A program made the position numbers and the translations under genes. Under the pieces are notes generated by a model. It was given only the letters and a program-made list of their open reading frames with translations. It ran no database searches and was not told the DNA's origin. 64,000 bases of DNA from Gammaproteobacteria bacterium Ga0077554 (GTDB lineage Bacteria; Pseudomonadota; Gammaproteobacteria; Ga0077554; Ga007554), in the NCBI GenBank assembly GCA_001464585.1, contig LNFF01000012.1:1-64000 (forward strand). Reading direction: 5' to 3'. This document shows positions 28,085 to 37,346 of this stretch, one piece after another (position 1 is the stretch's first letter; each line of letters opens with the position of its first letter).

Positions 28085-29022
28085 TTCAGCCACCGTATTT
28101 TCAGCAGGCCATTCGGCAGACATAGCCGGATGAGTGTTCTGAGCCAATACGAAGGATGCGGTGATAAGCGCGCACTGAAAAGCAGCCGTGCGGCAGCAGC
28201 TCGACGCCCTTTACCCAACAATATGCGTGTGGCGTTGAGATAGCTGACTGAGACAACACGATATGCCCCCGCCCTGAGCCTGTGAGGATAACCGCTGCTC
28301 CGGGCGCGCTCAGCCAAACGTGTATAGCAAGGCAGCACATAGTCCGGTTTATTTGAATACAGGCTATTTTTGACTTCCAGGCTATAGGTCATCAGCGGTT
28401 TGGGCGAGAAAGCGATTTCGCCGGTTTCAATTAGCCTGAAAATCACATCCGTGTCTTCGCCAATGTTTTCTCCCAATGGAAAAAAAATATTCCGTTGAAA
28501 AAAGATATCGCGCCGCACGCACACCGACCCAATATGAAAAAAAACCACACGAGACCAGGCTTTGAAAGGTTGACGGATAACCTGTGCTTTATTCGCATCA
28601 ATTGATCGTGGAAGATAATTTGCATGCATGCGCCCATCGGATCCCCGACTGTTGAAGCCCGTGGCATACACACCTGCATCAGGGAAGTGTTCGATGAGAT
28701 ACAAAATTTCGGCGGCAAACCCCGGCATATAAAAATCATCCGCATCCAGGAACGCAACAAAATCCCCGCGTGCGTCGTTGATACCCCTATTGCGGGCGGA
28801 AGACACCCCACCATTGGGCTTTTTCACCAACCGGATTTTCACATGGTTTAGCGCCTCTACCTGGGCTGCGCTGTCGTCGGTGGAGCCATCATCAACCACG
28901 ATCACTTCCAGTATGGCATCACCCTGCGCCAACGCCGATTCCACGGCGCGCTGCACGTACTGCGCCTTGTTATACAGCGGGATGACGACCGATATGCGGG
29001 GGAGCTGCGCGCTCATATTCAT
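28075..29022 (-). CDS. Glycosyltransferase family 2 (GT-A fold)
   Basis: The 315-residue enzyme has the standard GT2 opening ISVVIPLYNKAQYVQRAVES, VIVVDDGSTDDSAAQVE, KPNGGVSSARNRGI and the DxD-type motif LDADDFY near residue 95. A later GEDTDVIFRLIETGE matches the acceptor-side ED pattern. The C-terminus is basic and weakly hydrophobic. Its ATG overlaps the TGA of the upstream gene (ATGA). It likely adds one EPS residue. Confidence 0.92.
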   Translation of the reverse strand: MNMSAQLPRISVVIPLYNKAQYVQRAVESALAQGDAILEVIVVDDGSTDDSAAQVEALNHVKIRLVKKPNGGVSSARNRGINDARGDFVAFLDADDFYMPGFAAEILYLIEHFPDAGVYATGFNSRGSDGRMHANYLPRSIDANKAQVIRQPFKAWSRVVFFHIGSVCVRRDIFFQRNIFFPLGENIGEDTDVIFRLIETGEIAFSPKPLMTYSLEVKNSLYSNKPDYVLPCYTRLAERARSSGYPHRLRAGAYRVVSVSYLNATRILLGKGRRAAAARLLFSARLSPHPSYWLRTLIRLCLPNGLLKIRWLKWL

Positions 29023-29864
29023 TTTCCGCCCGCGCCTTCAGCGGTTGCTCGGCGCATCAGTCGCTGGCAGCGTTGACAACGTCCCAATGCTGGAAGACTA
29101 CGACACATCATCAGTTTGATCTGTCGCAATATTTGATAGTATTTGATGCGCAGATTGAGCCGCAGTTCGTGGAAGTAATAATGCAATGGGCTTAGATAAT
29201 CGCGTCGGATGCGGGATTTTTCACGGTACAGCGCGCCAAGGTCACGTTCGTGCATTCCGCCTCGGGCAAACAATGCAATGTCAAGGCCAACATGCCGATA
29301 ACGTGCGCCGCCATGCAACACGCGTAAAAACCACTCGAAGTCGGCGCAGATGGGATAGGTGGTATTAAAATCGCCGTGCTGCGCAAACAGCCGTTTGTGT
29401 GCAAAGGTCGCCTGGTGGCACAGGCTGTCGTAGAGCAGTGTTTGCGGGGTGAGGTGGCCGTGGGTGGTGCGGGTATGTTCGCCGTCCTGGAATACGTTGA
29501 TCACGTCGCCCCACAAAATGTCGAGTTCGGGCTCGGCCTCGAACGCCTGCGCCACCCTGGCGAGCACGTCGCGATCGTGCAGGCAATCATCCGCGTTGAG
29601 AAAAAACAGAATGTCTCCGCGCGCGCGCGCTACACCCTTGTTCATCGCGTCGTAAATACCTTTGTCTGGCTCGCTGGAAATCACCAGCGGCAGATCGCTG
29701 AACTGCCGTACCACCTCCAGCGTGCCGTCTTTGGATGCGCCATCGACGATGAGGTGCTCGAAATTGCGGTAAGTCTGCTCGCGCGCCGATTGCAAAGTGC
29801 CCGCAATCGACGCCTCGGCGTTGTAGCAAACAGTAATGAGGGAAATGCGCGGCGGGTTCATCAT
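29019..29864 (-). CDS. Glycosyltransferase family 2 (GT-A fold), WcaA/WcaE-like
   Basis: The 281-residue enzyme has ISLITVCYNAEASIAGTLQS, LIVDGASKDGTLEVV, SEPDKGIYDAMNKGVARARG and FLNADDCLHD near residue 90. The pattern S-E-x-D-K-G-I-Y-D-A-M-N-K-G is typical of GT2 enzymes of colanic acid and related EPS clusters. The C-terminal segment is basic with several Cys residues. It starts at ATG 29864 inside the stop of the fucosyltransferase-like gene, so it is coupled to it. The donor is unknown. Confidence 0.92.
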   Translation of the reverse strand: MMNPPRISLITVCYNAEASIAGTLQSAREQTYRNFEHLIVDGASKDGTLEVVRQFSDLPLVISSEPDKGIYDAMNKGVARARGDILFFLNADDCLHDRDVLARVAQAFEAEPELDILWGDVINVFQDGEHTRTTHGHLTPQTLLYDSLCHQATFAHKRLFAQHGDFNTTYPICADFEWFLRVLHGGARYRHVGLDIALFARGGMHERDLGALYREKSRIRRDYLSPLHYYFHELRLNLRIKYYQILRQIKLMMCRSLPALGRCQRCQRLMRRATAEGAGGK

Positions 29865-31057
29865 GAACTAAAGCTATCCATACTGCACGGGACTTCCGTG
29901 GGAGAGGGCTGAAGAACAGAAGGCCTACACACGCCGTAATACAGCAAATCCGCCGCACGCTGTTTGGTGCCCAGCTTGATACGCAACTGATCCACCAGCG
30001 GTTGGGGAATACGCCCATCCATATCTACGGGGCAACCTCTTGGCCTGATTTCTTCTACGGAGCTTAAGCAGCGTTGCATGGCCAATCGGGTGGGTGCGCT
30101 ATTTTCCTGTTGGGAGGGTTCATGGCCCCAGATGGAATAGAAGTTATCCAGTTGCTGGAGATTGGGTTCAAACCACAGATACGGCGCATCAGACAAGAAC
30201 GCTGCCCACATGCTGTAAGATGAAACTGAACAGACAGCCAGATCACCTGCCGCCAGCGCAAGCAAATCTGAGCAGTCCGAGTCTGTCATGCCACAGGTCG
30301 TGACGGCCTCGTATTGAGTAACCAGTTTGCCCAGTTGATCTTCCTGTCCATCCGTTACCACCAGCAACTGCATGCTAGCGCCAAATATCTCGAACAGCGA
30401 ATCAGCAACGCGCTCATACCATTCCAGTGGCAAAGCGACATTAAACTTCCCCCGGTACGCATCAACCACAATGGGCGCGCCAAAATCACCCAGACGCACA
30501 TGCATCGTCACCAGGAGTTTATCGGGGTCAAGCTTTTGCCGTAACCAGAACAAATTGTTTGCCGTTGCCGGACTCTGATACAACCGGGCGCGCACAAAAT
30601 CACGTGCCGACTGAATGTGGTCAAACCCGCCCCACATGCCCCCGGTCACCAGGACATACTTTGAGCGCTCAGATAAGTGCTTTGCCTCGGCAAACCGCGC
30701 AATCGCAAGCGCGACATCGCCCCCGCCATACTCCAGGTAATCACGTTCGCTGAATTCAACTTTTGGCAGAACCCGTTCGACGACCTTATTGAACACCCAG
30801 TCGAAACGCGATGTGCCGAAATACTTGCCATACCCCCTGGAATTGCGCCCAAACGCCGGGTTAATCAATTTCGCCCCAAGCACCTGTGCCGCAATGTAAG
30901 CCCGCACCCAGGGAAAGAATTCATTGCCCAGCCCTGCCCCATGCTTGCCAAACGCACTGGGCATGCAATACCGCAACCCCCCGGGTTTTGCGGGCGTATG
31001 CACGGCCGATACAGATCTCCTTGAATCCATCTCAATTCCTGGTTTTATTTGATTCAT
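29861..31057 (-). CDS. GT11-like alpha-fucosyltransferase candidate
   Basis: Three spaced motifs match family 11 fucosyltransferases. The first is GAGLGNEFFPWVRAYIAAQ near residue 40 (family: GGLGNQxFxYxxxxALA). The second is HVRLGDF at 186-192 (family: HxRxxDY, contacting GDP). The third is SVSSYSMWAAFLSD near 286 (family: SxFSWWxAxL). Residue identity outside these is low, so an automatic annotation may call it hypothetical. The enzyme would transfer L-fucose from GDP-fucose, and gmd and fcl, which make GDP-fucose, lie a few kilobases upstream in the same run. The 398-residue length is longer than typical GT11 (about 290); extra sequence is at the C-terminus. Confidence 0.7.
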   Translation of the reverse strand: MNQIKPGIEMDSRRSVSAVHTPAKPGGLRYCMPSAFGKHGAGLGNEFFPWVRAYIAAQVLGAKLINPAFGRNSRGYGKYFGTSRFDWVFNKVVERVLPKVEFSERDYLEYGGGDVALAIARFAEAKHLSERSKYVLVTGGMWGGFDHIQSARDFVRARLYQSPATANNLFWLRQKLDPDKLLVTMHVRLGDFGAPIVVDAYRGKFNVALPLEWYERVADSLFEIFGASMQLLVVTDGQEDQLGKLVTQYEAVTTCGMTDSDCSDLLALAAGDLAVCSVSSYSMWAAFLSDAPYLWFEPNLQQLDNFYSIWGHEPSQQENSAPTRLAMQRCLSSVEEIRPRGCPVDMDGRIPQPLVDQLRIKLGTKQRAADLLYYGVCRPSVLQPSPTEVPCSMDSFSS

Positions 31058-31086
31058 TGACGCAGTTCCATAGGCGCATCACGCGG

Positions 31087-32325
31087 TTAAGCCCGATAGA
31101 TGCGCAGAACATCTTGTGTCTGAACACGAATATCTGCTCCGAATTTATCCATGGGCACACACGCCGCTGGCACCGGCACCGGTTCACCGCTGCTGTCATT
31201 CACCAGTGCGCGCGCCAGCGCCGTCATGTCCTCGAACAAATGCAATTGCCCCGGCCAGCGTTCGTACTGCTTGAGCTCAGGCGTGCCACCCCGTGCCAGC
31301 GCATATACCAGTTTGCCCAGCGCCAGCCCTTCCAGAATCGTGGTGCCGCAAGGTTCCTCCCAAATCGAAGGCACGACGATACGCCTGGCTCGGGCGGTAG
31401 CGGCCAGCGCCTCGGCCTGCAATTGCCAGCCATGAAAACGCACATGAGGCGCGGCATAGCGTGCTTCGCAGGCGGCGCGGTGCGGGCCGTCGCCGATGAG
31501 GTCGAACTGCATGGCGCGGGTATCGAGCTTGGCCAATTCGTCCAGCAGCGCCATCACGCCCTTGGCTTCATCAATGCGGCCCACAAACAGCACATGGCCT
31601 GGCTCGCCCGCTTGCGGGGCAGGCAGCGCGTGGGTATTGATGAAGTTGTGCACGACATGCAGATTGCGCGTATCCGTGTGCGGTACATGACGCAGGAAAG
31701 CCTGCCTCAAAAAATCCGAGACGAAAATGGTTTTGTGGCGGGCAAAGGCCTGCGCCGTGTGCTGCCGATATTGCCGCACAGCAAAGGCCGACACCTGCTC
31801 GCGCAGCCAGCCCGGCTGTGCGTTGGGGGCGCAACCCGCGCAGGCGCGCGCCTCGCTGGTGGCGCAGACGGCGCCCTGCTTGAAGCGGATATGAATCGGG
31901 CAATCGCTACCCTGGTCGTGGCGGGTCTGCACAAAGTTGATCTGCGCTGGTATATAGCGCCCAGTCATAGGGTAATGGCCGTGGTAATGGATCACGTCGT
32001 ATTGGTCGGCGATACGCAGGATGGCGCGGGCGATTCGGTGGGCAATGTAAGACCGCTTGCCAGGTATAAAGACCCGGCTTTTGCCTTCTTTCCAATTGGC
32101 ACCCTTGAAGTCGAACCCGGCAATGAACTGACCATCGAAACCGACTTCTTCCCGGTGTGCTATGTAATCAATATCCGCACAACCCATGAGATCAACGATA
32201 TGACCCTGCTGGATGAAATAGTTGCTCAGCCGCACTACATGCTTGCCCAGCCCGCCGACAATGGGCGCGGGGATGTCCTCACTCACCATCAGGATTTTCA
32301 GTAGAGCTTGTGGCGCGGGCGGCAT
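31087..32325 (-). CDS. Glycosyltransferase family 4 (GT-B fold)
   Basis: The 412-residue enzyme starts LLKILMVSEDIPAPIVGGLG, followed by the GT4 markers HVVRLSNYFIQQGH and DVIHYHGHYP. A Cys-rich insertion (VCATSEARACAGCAPNAQPG) is odd and may bind a metal. The donor lobe has LFVGRIDEAKGV, DLIGDGPHRAACEARYA and PSIWEEPCGTTILEGLALGK. I chose ATG 32325, which overlaps the flippase stop (TGATG). Specificity unknown. Confidence 0.9.
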   Translation of the reverse strand: MPPAPQALLKILMVSEDIPAPIVGGLGKHVVRLSNYFIQQGHIVDLMGCADIDYIAHREEVGFDGQFIAGFDFKGANWKEGKSRVFIPGKRSYIAHRIARAILRIADQYDVIHYHGHYPMTGRYIPAQINFVQTRHDQGSDCPIHIRFKQGAVCATSEARACAGCAPNAQPGWLREQVSAFAVRQYRQHTAQAFARHKTIFVSDFLRQAFLRHVPHTDTRNLHVVHNFINTHALPAPQAGEPGHVLFVGRIDEAKGVMALLDELAKLDTRAMQFDLIGDGPHRAACEARYAAPHVRFHGWQLQAEALAATARARRIVVPSIWEEPCGTTILEGLALGKLVYALARGGTPELKQYERWPGQLHLFEDMTALARALVNDSSGEPVPVPAACVPMDKFGADIRVQTQDVLRIYRA

Positions 32326-33842
32326 CAGGCGTTTCCTTTGGCGAGGCGCGCCATCCGCCACCGTTTCATCAACGCTGCGATATCAGACGGACGAGCGATG
32401 AAAAACCATCCATACAGGGCAGCCGCGATCAATTCGACGCCGATCAGGCCAGCGGTCTGCAGCATACTGAAGGCTGGGGCGTTGTACCGGAAAACGGCAA
32501 ATAGCACAAGCGCCAGCACAATGGGCAGGCAGGGAACCACAATAACTTGCAGAAATGCGCGCAATTTAACCGGCACCGTACGGCCATGCACGTAAATCAA
32601 AAATGCTGTTGGCACGATGATGGACACGGTCAACTGCCCTACAGCGGCGCCCAGCACACCGAACCAGGACACCAACGCAAACACCAGGGACAAACCCAGC
32701 ACCGCGCGGCTGATGGCGAACAGCCCAGTGATCTTGGGTTTACCCAGGGCATCGTTGACTAGCGAAGGGGCATTGGTCAGGGAATCAAGCAGGTTACCCA
32801 ACGCAATTAACACCAGTATCAGGCTACCCGCCGCCGCCATTTCCGGGCTGATCCAGTACAGCAGAATTTCATGCGCCGCACTGACCAGCAGCAGCGTCAG
32901 CACGCAATTGATGAAGAAGACATAGCGCGCAGAATATAGATACAGGTCTTGCATGTGGTCATGTTGATGGGTGGCCGCGAGGCTGCTTGCAGCCGGCAGC
33001 AGCACACTACTCATGCGGAAGCTCAGACCGTAAATACGGTTGGCCAGCATGAAGGGTACAGCGTAATAGGTCAGCGCACTCATACCGACCAACGCACCAA
33101 TGATGAGCGTGTCACCCTGCACATAGGCCAAAGTGGCCAGACGATTTAGATAAGAAAATCCGCTGAAACTGGCGAGCGGCGCTAACACGCCGCGGGTAGG
33201 ACGCACCGGGCGCGCGTCGGGCAAGAGGGTGCGGATTAACCAGGCTAAGGCAATCAGGTTGACGATGCTCACCACAACGCGTACCAGCACAATCTCGTAG
33301 AGACCGCCACCCAGCCATAACACCGCCACGTTGGCGAGCGGTGCCAGCATGCCGAATACCGACTCAAACAACGCTGACTGGTCATAGCGCCGCAGCGCCT
33401 GTGGAATGCTGATGAAGTAACACTGCATCTGCCCCAGCAAAAACCCAAATGCGGCGAGTCGCAAGGTCGAGGCGGCCAGCTCGTGGGCGGCAGCGGGCAC
33501 GGCGAATACCTCTGTTACCAGCCAGTCGGCCAAGCTGAAAATCAGCACACAGCCAACCAAGCCGATCATCAGGTAGAGCAGGAACCCGGCAGTCATCGTC
33601 TGATCACGCTTGGATGTTTCGCCTGCGGAGTGGAATTCGGCAACGTATTTTAGCGAGCCAGCAGTGAAGTTAAGATCAATGATGGCAAAGTAGCCGATGA
33701 TCGCAGTGATCAGGGTGAGCAGGCCATAATACTCAGCACCCAAAGTATTCACCACATACGGAGTAGTGAAGATAACAATCAAAATGGGCAGCACCCCTGC
33801 CAGCAGGTTAGCCAGCGAGTTGCGCAGAGTTTCAAATTTCAT
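32325..33842 (-). CDS. Polysaccharide flippase, Wzx/MATE-like
   Basis: The 505-residue membrane protein has about fourteen predicted hydrophobic helices and the start of a polysaccharide biosynthesis (Wzx-type) transporter: ETLRNSLANLLAGVLPILIV then FTTPYVVNTLGAEYYGLLTL. It should flip the undecaprenyl-linked repeat unit across the inner membrane. I start at ATG 33842, which overlaps the stop of the upstream gene by ATGA, giving a normal N-terminus. Together with the polymerase at 23217 and the EpsE/F/G core it completes a Wzx/Wzy-like pathway. Confidence 0.9.
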   Translation of the reverse strand: MKFETLRNSLANLLAGVLPILIVIFTTPYVVNTLGAEYYGLLTLITAIIGYFAIIDLNFTAGSLKYVAEFHSAGETSKRDQTMTAGFLLYLMIGLVGCVLIFSLADWLVTEVFAVPAAAHELAASTLRLAAFGFLLGQMQCYFISIPQALRRYDQSALFESVFGMLAPLANVAVLWLGGGLYEIVLVRVVVSIVNLIALAWLIRTLLPDARPVRPTRGVLAPLASFSGFSYLNRLATLAYVQGDTLIIGALVGMSALTYYAVPFMLANRIYGLSFRMSSVLLPAASSLAATHQHDHMQDLYLYSARYVFFINCVLTLLLVSAAHEILLYWISPEMAAAGSLILVLIALGNLLDSLTNAPSLVNDALGKPKITGLFAISRAVLGLSLVFALVSWFGVLGAAVGQLTVSIIVPTAFLIYVHGRTVPVKLRAFLQVIVVPCLPIVLALVLFAVFRYNAPAFSMLQTAGLIGVELIAAALYGWFFIARPSDIAALMKRWRMARLAKGNA

Positions 33843-34204
33843 ACTGGGTGGACGATTGGAGCTACCGCCAGAGGGCGGCACTGTTGCGCTGACTGTGGCT
33901 GTGAGGCCTGTGCCAGTGCGATTGGCAGGGCCAACAGGATGGCAAGCCACATCATAGAGCGAAACCCGATGATGGGCATCACGAACAAGGGAGCGATAAT
34001 CATGAAGCGGAGTCTCACACGGTATGCCTCTAACGGTAAATACCTGGATGAAAGCTGGACTTTGCCTTGTCGAGGGCTAGGTCGCAGGTCGACATCATCT
34101 CGGCGAGCGTTATCGTCCGGGCGTAAACCGAACAACAACATATTTACCCCATCATCTATGTCACGGTGGATGATCTGACCGTTCTGTTCCTGTGTCAATT
34201 TCAT
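33839..34204 (-). CDS. Hypothetical small membrane protein, coupled on both sides
   Basis: The 121-residue protein starts [20 protein letters not shown]; it has a polar N-terminal half and then one or two membrane segments ([15 protein letters not shown] and [15 protein letters not shown]). I recognise no family. It starts at ATG 34204 inside the fcl stop (ATGA) and ends with TGA inside the flippase start (ATGA), so it is a real translated gene and not a shadow frame. The two hydrophobic segments suggest a helper of the flippase or a degraded larger membrane protein. Function unknown. Confidence 0.6.
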   Translation of the reverse strand: MKLTQEQNGQIIHRDIDDGVNMLLFGLRPDDNARRDDVDLRPSPRQGKVQLSSRYLPLEAYRVRLRFMIIAPLFVMPIIGFRSMMWLAILLALPIALAQASQPQSAQQCRPLAVAPIVHPV

Positions 34205-35175
34205 CGCGTAATGCTTGCCTGGAAATCCTGGTACGCCCGAGCCAAGCCATCGCGCAACGCAGTGTGTGCTTTCCATCCCATTGCATTCAGTCGTCCCACA
34301 TCCATCAGCTTTCTCGGCGTGCCATCCGGTTTGCTGGCATCGAATTCGATGCCCCCCTGAAACCCAACTACGTCTTTCACGGCTTCGGCCAGTTCGCGTA
34401 TGGTGAGATCTTCGCCCACGCCAATGTTCACCAGCGGCGGCAGACCGTCGTTTCGATCCGCAGCAAGCAACGGCTTGAACTGGTCGTCAGGCAAATTCAT
34501 CAGATAAACGCAAGCATCGGCCATGTCTTCGCTATAAAGAAACTCCCGGCGCGGCGTGCCGGTGCCCCACACGGTGACGGTAGAGGCATTATTGACCTTG
34601 GCTTCGTGAAACTTTCGGATGAGGGCAGGGATAACGTGGGAGTTTTCCGGGTGATAGTTGTCGCCGGGGCCATACAGGTTAGTGGGCATAACGGCGAGAT
34701 ATTGGGTACCGTATTGCCGGTTGTAGCTCCAGCATTGTTCAATGCCAGCGATCTTGGCGAGGGCATAAGGCCGGTTGGTCGATTCCAGCACCCCGGTCAG
34801 CAGGTACTCCTCTTTCATCGGCTGCGGAGCCAACTTGGGGTAGATACAGCTGGAGCCCAGGAACATCAGGCGCTTAACATTGTTTTTGTAAGCGGCGTGG
34901 ATGATGTTGGTCTGGATGGCGAGGTTATCACGGATGAATTCGGCGGGATAAGTATTGTTGGCATGAATGCCGCCGACTTTGGCCGCCGCCAGAAACACAT
35001 AATCCGGTTTTTCGGCGGCAAAGAAGGCTTCGACTGCGGCCTGGTTGGTGAGATCGAGTTCAGCGTGGCTGCGTGTGAGAAAATTCTCAAAACCCTTGAC
35101 ACGCAGGTTGCGGATGAGAGCCGAGCCGACGAGACCACGATGTCCAGCGATGTAGATTTTCGCAGTCTTGTCCAT
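34201..35175 (-). CDS. fcl: GDP-L-fucose synthase
   Basis: This short-chain dehydrogenase-type epimerase/reductase converts GDP-4-keto-6-deoxy-mannose to GDP-L-fucose with NADPH. The Rossmann loop [14 protein letters not shown] is at the N-terminus, and the active-site Y-x3-K in YALAKIAGI is near residue 140. [19 protein letters not shown] and [20 protein letters not shown] are family hallmarks. The length of 324 is normal. I chose the ATG at 35175; an ATG at 35190 overlapping the gmd stop would add five residues. It lies directly after gmd, the standard pair. Confidence 0.95.
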   Translation of the reverse strand: MDKTAKIYIAGHRGLVGSALIRNLRVKGFENFLTRSHAELDLTNQAAVEAFFAAEKPDYVFLAAAKVGGIHANNTYPAEFIRDNLAIQTNIIHAAYKNNVKRLMFLGSSCIYPKLAPQPMKEEYLLTGVLESTNRPYALAKIAGIEQCWSYNRQYGTQYLAVMPTNLYGPGDNYHPENSHVIPALIRKFHEAKVNNASTVTVWGTGTPRREFLYSEDMADACVYLMNLPDDQFKPLLAADRNDGLPPLVNIGVGEDLTIRELAEAVKDVVGFQGGIEFDASKPDGTPRKLMDVGRLNAMGWKAHTALRDGLARAYQDFQASITR

Positions 35176-35182
35176 TGCGCCA

Positions 35183-36268
35183 TTACTCATGGTAGTCGTA
35201 GGCGGCAAAGCCATGCTTGGTGACCAGTTCATCACGCTCGGCACTCTTGAGGTCTTCACGCACCATTTCAGCTACCAGGTCTTCAAAACTGGTTTTCGGT
35301 GTCCAGCCGAGCTTTTCTTTGGCCTTGGTGGGGTCGCCGAGGAGCGTTTCTACTTCAGTAGGGCGGAAATAGCGCGCATCCACCTTGACAATAATTTTGC
35401 CGCTGCGGTCGGCGCCTGTTTCATCAACACCCTTGCCTTGCCAGGTGATCTGCATACCCAGTTCCTTGGCGGCAGCGTTGACGAAATCACGTACGCTGTA
35501 CTGTATGCCGGTAGCAATGACAAAATCTTCCGGCTTGTCCTGTTGGAGCATGAGCCACTGCATTTCAACATAGTCTTTTGCATGCCCCCAATCACGTAGA
35601 GAATCCATGTTGCCGAGGTACAGGCAGTCTTGCAGGCCGAGCTTGATGCGGGCAAGCGCCCGAGTGATCTTGCGGGTGACGAACGTCTCGCCCCTGATGG
35701 GGGATTCGTGATTAAACAGGATGCCGTTACACGCATACAGACCATAGGCCTCGCGATAGTTAACCGTTATCCAGTAGGCATAGAGCTTGGCGACGGCGTA
35801 GGGGCTGCGCGGATAAAATGGTGTGGTTTCCTTCTGCGGGGTTTCTTGTACCAGGCCATAAAGCTCGGAGGTAGATGCCTGATAGAAGCGGGTTTTCTTT
35901 TCCAGCCCAAGGATGCGGATGGCTTCCAGAATACGTAGTGTGCCAATACCATCCGCATTGGCGGTATATTCAGGAGTATCGAAACTGACCGCCACGTGAC
36001 TCATGGCGGCGAGATTGTAGATCTCGTCAGGTTGGACTTTCTGGATAATACGAATAAGATTGGTGGAATCTGTCAGGTCGCCGTAGTGCAGGACAAAGTT
36101 ACGGTGGGAGACATGGGGATCCTGATATAGATGATCAATACGATCCGTGTTGAACAATGAGGCGCGGCGCTTAATGCCGTGAACCTCGTAGCCCTTGCTC
36201 AACAGCAGTTCGGCAAGGTAAGCACCATCTTGTCCAGTGATGCCTGTTATGAGTGCTTTTTTGTTCAT
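35183..36268 (-). CDS. gmd: GDP-mannose 4,6-dehydratase
   Basis: This NADP-dependent dehydratase makes GDP-4-keto-6-deoxy-mannose from GDP-mannose, the first step to GDP-fucose. [20 protein letters not shown] is the cofactor loop. QASTSELYG and Y-x3-K in [10 protein letters not shown] form the catalytic site. [20 protein letters not shown] and [20 protein letters not shown] are family signatures. The length of 361 is normal. It opens the fucose-glycosyltransferase run, after a 355-base gap that holds repeat copy 6. Confidence 0.97.
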   Translation of the reverse strand: MNKKALITGITGQDGAYLAELLLSKGYEVHGIKRRASLFNTDRIDHLYQDPHVSHRNFVLHYGDLTDSTNLIRIIQKVQPDEIYNLAAMSHVAVSFDTPEYTANADGIGTLRILEAIRILGLEKKTRFYQASTSELYGLVQETPQKETTPFYPRSPYAVAKLYAYWITVNYREAYGLYACNGILFNHESPIRGETFVTRKITRALARIKLGLQDCLYLGNMDSLRDWGHAKDYVEMQWLMLQQDKPEDFVIATGIQYSVRDFVNAAAKELGMQITWQGKGVDETGADRSGKIIVKVDARYFRPTEVETLLGDPTKAKEKLGWTPKTSFEDLVAEMVREDLKSAERDELVTKHGFAAYDYHE

Positions 36269-36415
36269 TACTGCCCCTTCGTTTGTAAAGCTGGTTTATC
36301 TATTAACCTTGATCCCACTGAAGAACCAAAGATGAGATTTTATAATATTTCCTGGGTACCACTAAAACCCCTCTAAAAAATAAAAGTCACCACAACAAGT
36401 TGCGGGGTATTTCTA

Positions 36416-36550
36416 TGTCATTCCTGGCACAGCGAGGAATCTTAAGCAAGATCCCCCACTTCGTTCGGGATGACAATAAACGCAGCAAGCTGCGGGGAGA
36501 GCATAGCGAGGAACCCAAACCCGACGAGATTGAAATTCCCATTTATTCCC
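36416..36550. repeat. Dispersed repeat copy 6, direct partner of the copy at 20510
   Basis: TGTCATTCCTGGCACAGCG, AATCTTAAGCAAGATC and TTCGTTCGGGATGACAATAA repeat the copy at 20510-20582 in the same orientation, followed by CGCAGCAAGCTGCGGGGAG. The next 50 bases add GCATAGCGAGGAACCCAAAC and CGCCTTCGCAGGGATGAAAA, probably a second, degraded unit. It sits between epsI and gmd; the rest of the 355-base gap looks empty. Confidence 0.85.
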
Positions 36551-36623
36551 GCCTTCGCAGGGATGAAAAATCAAGCTTTAGTGGATATCCTATTCACAAA
36601 AAAACCAGCGACTACTTCGTCTA

Positions 36624-37346
36624 TCAAAGGTCATCAGCTTTAACGCTAACTTTGCTTGGTGAACCAAGGCCTGCAAGGCGAAGCCGCATATCAGGTTGCA
36701 ACTCATTCAACAATGCTTTGGCGAATGAGTCCTGAAGCGCAAAAGCAGCTTGGGTATCTGTGTCAATAGATGAAATACGAAAAAGCAACCCATCGGGTAT
36801 TTCGCCCTTTAGGCCATAACGCATTTCGGCAATTTTTTTGCTTATCCCACCGCCGGTAACGGTTTCATCACCAACCGTTGTCCAGTAAGTCACCGGTTCA
36901 AATCGCTTGTTAGAAAAATTGGTTTCAAGGCGTTGAACGGGAATTGTGCCTTGCGCTGTTACCAGAACACCTTGTCGACTGGATATGACCTGGAAGCCTT
37001 GGGCGGGGTAGCAGACTTCAGGGTAATGCACCTGAACCGCATCTCTTTGGTCGTTACCGTAAGCGATGGAGAGCATGATCCGCTCGCCATTACTATTGAT
37101 GTAAGTGCGCGAAAGCGTTTGCGCATAAATTTTTTTAATGTTCGCTTCCACTTGTGGATTCACCACAACAGAGGCTAAGTTTTTCTCTTCCTTCCATTCA
37201 CCAAATTGTAAAGGAATAGCCGTGCCAAGCTCAAGCGCTGGACGACTCTTTGACAAATGGACGGTAGGTGTCATGACCTTGGTTAGCCCACTAGCCAACA
37301 CCATTAGCGCGCCGAGAATAAGACCAATCATTAACGACTTGGTCAT
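36624..37346 (-). CDS. epsI: Exosortase-associated protein EpsI
   Basis: The 240-residue periplasmic protein has an N-terminal membrane anchor (SLMIGLILGALMVLASGL) and the EpsI block HYPEVCYPAQGFQVISSRQG near residue 107, with a single conserved Cys. EpsI accompanies or is fused to several exosortases and is needed for EPS in methanolan-type systems. It overlaps xrtB by ATGA, and the pair are probably one unit. The C-terminus is a normal length. Its biochemical role is not established in the family. Confidence 0.9.
   Translation of the reverse strand: MTKSLMIGLILGALMVLASGLTKVMTPTVHLSKSRPALELGTAIPLQFGEWKEEKNLASVVVNPQVEANIKKIYAQTLSRTYINSNGERIMLSIAYGNDQRDAVQVHYPEVCYPAQGFQVISSRQGVLVTAQGTIPVQRLETNFSNKRFEPVTYWTTVGDETVTGGGISKKIAEMRYGLKGEIPDGLLFRISSIDTDTQAAFALQDSFAKALLNELQPDMRLRLAGLGSPSKVSVKADDL

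Noticed and set aside
30886-32304. A 472-residue plus-strand open frame
   Set aside because: It lies antisense to two well-supported glycosyltransferase genes and has no recognisable domain, so it is a shadow of high-GC coding DNA.
34192-35223. A 343-residue plus-strand open frame
   Set aside because: It is the exact antisense of fcl, which has all catalytic motifs.
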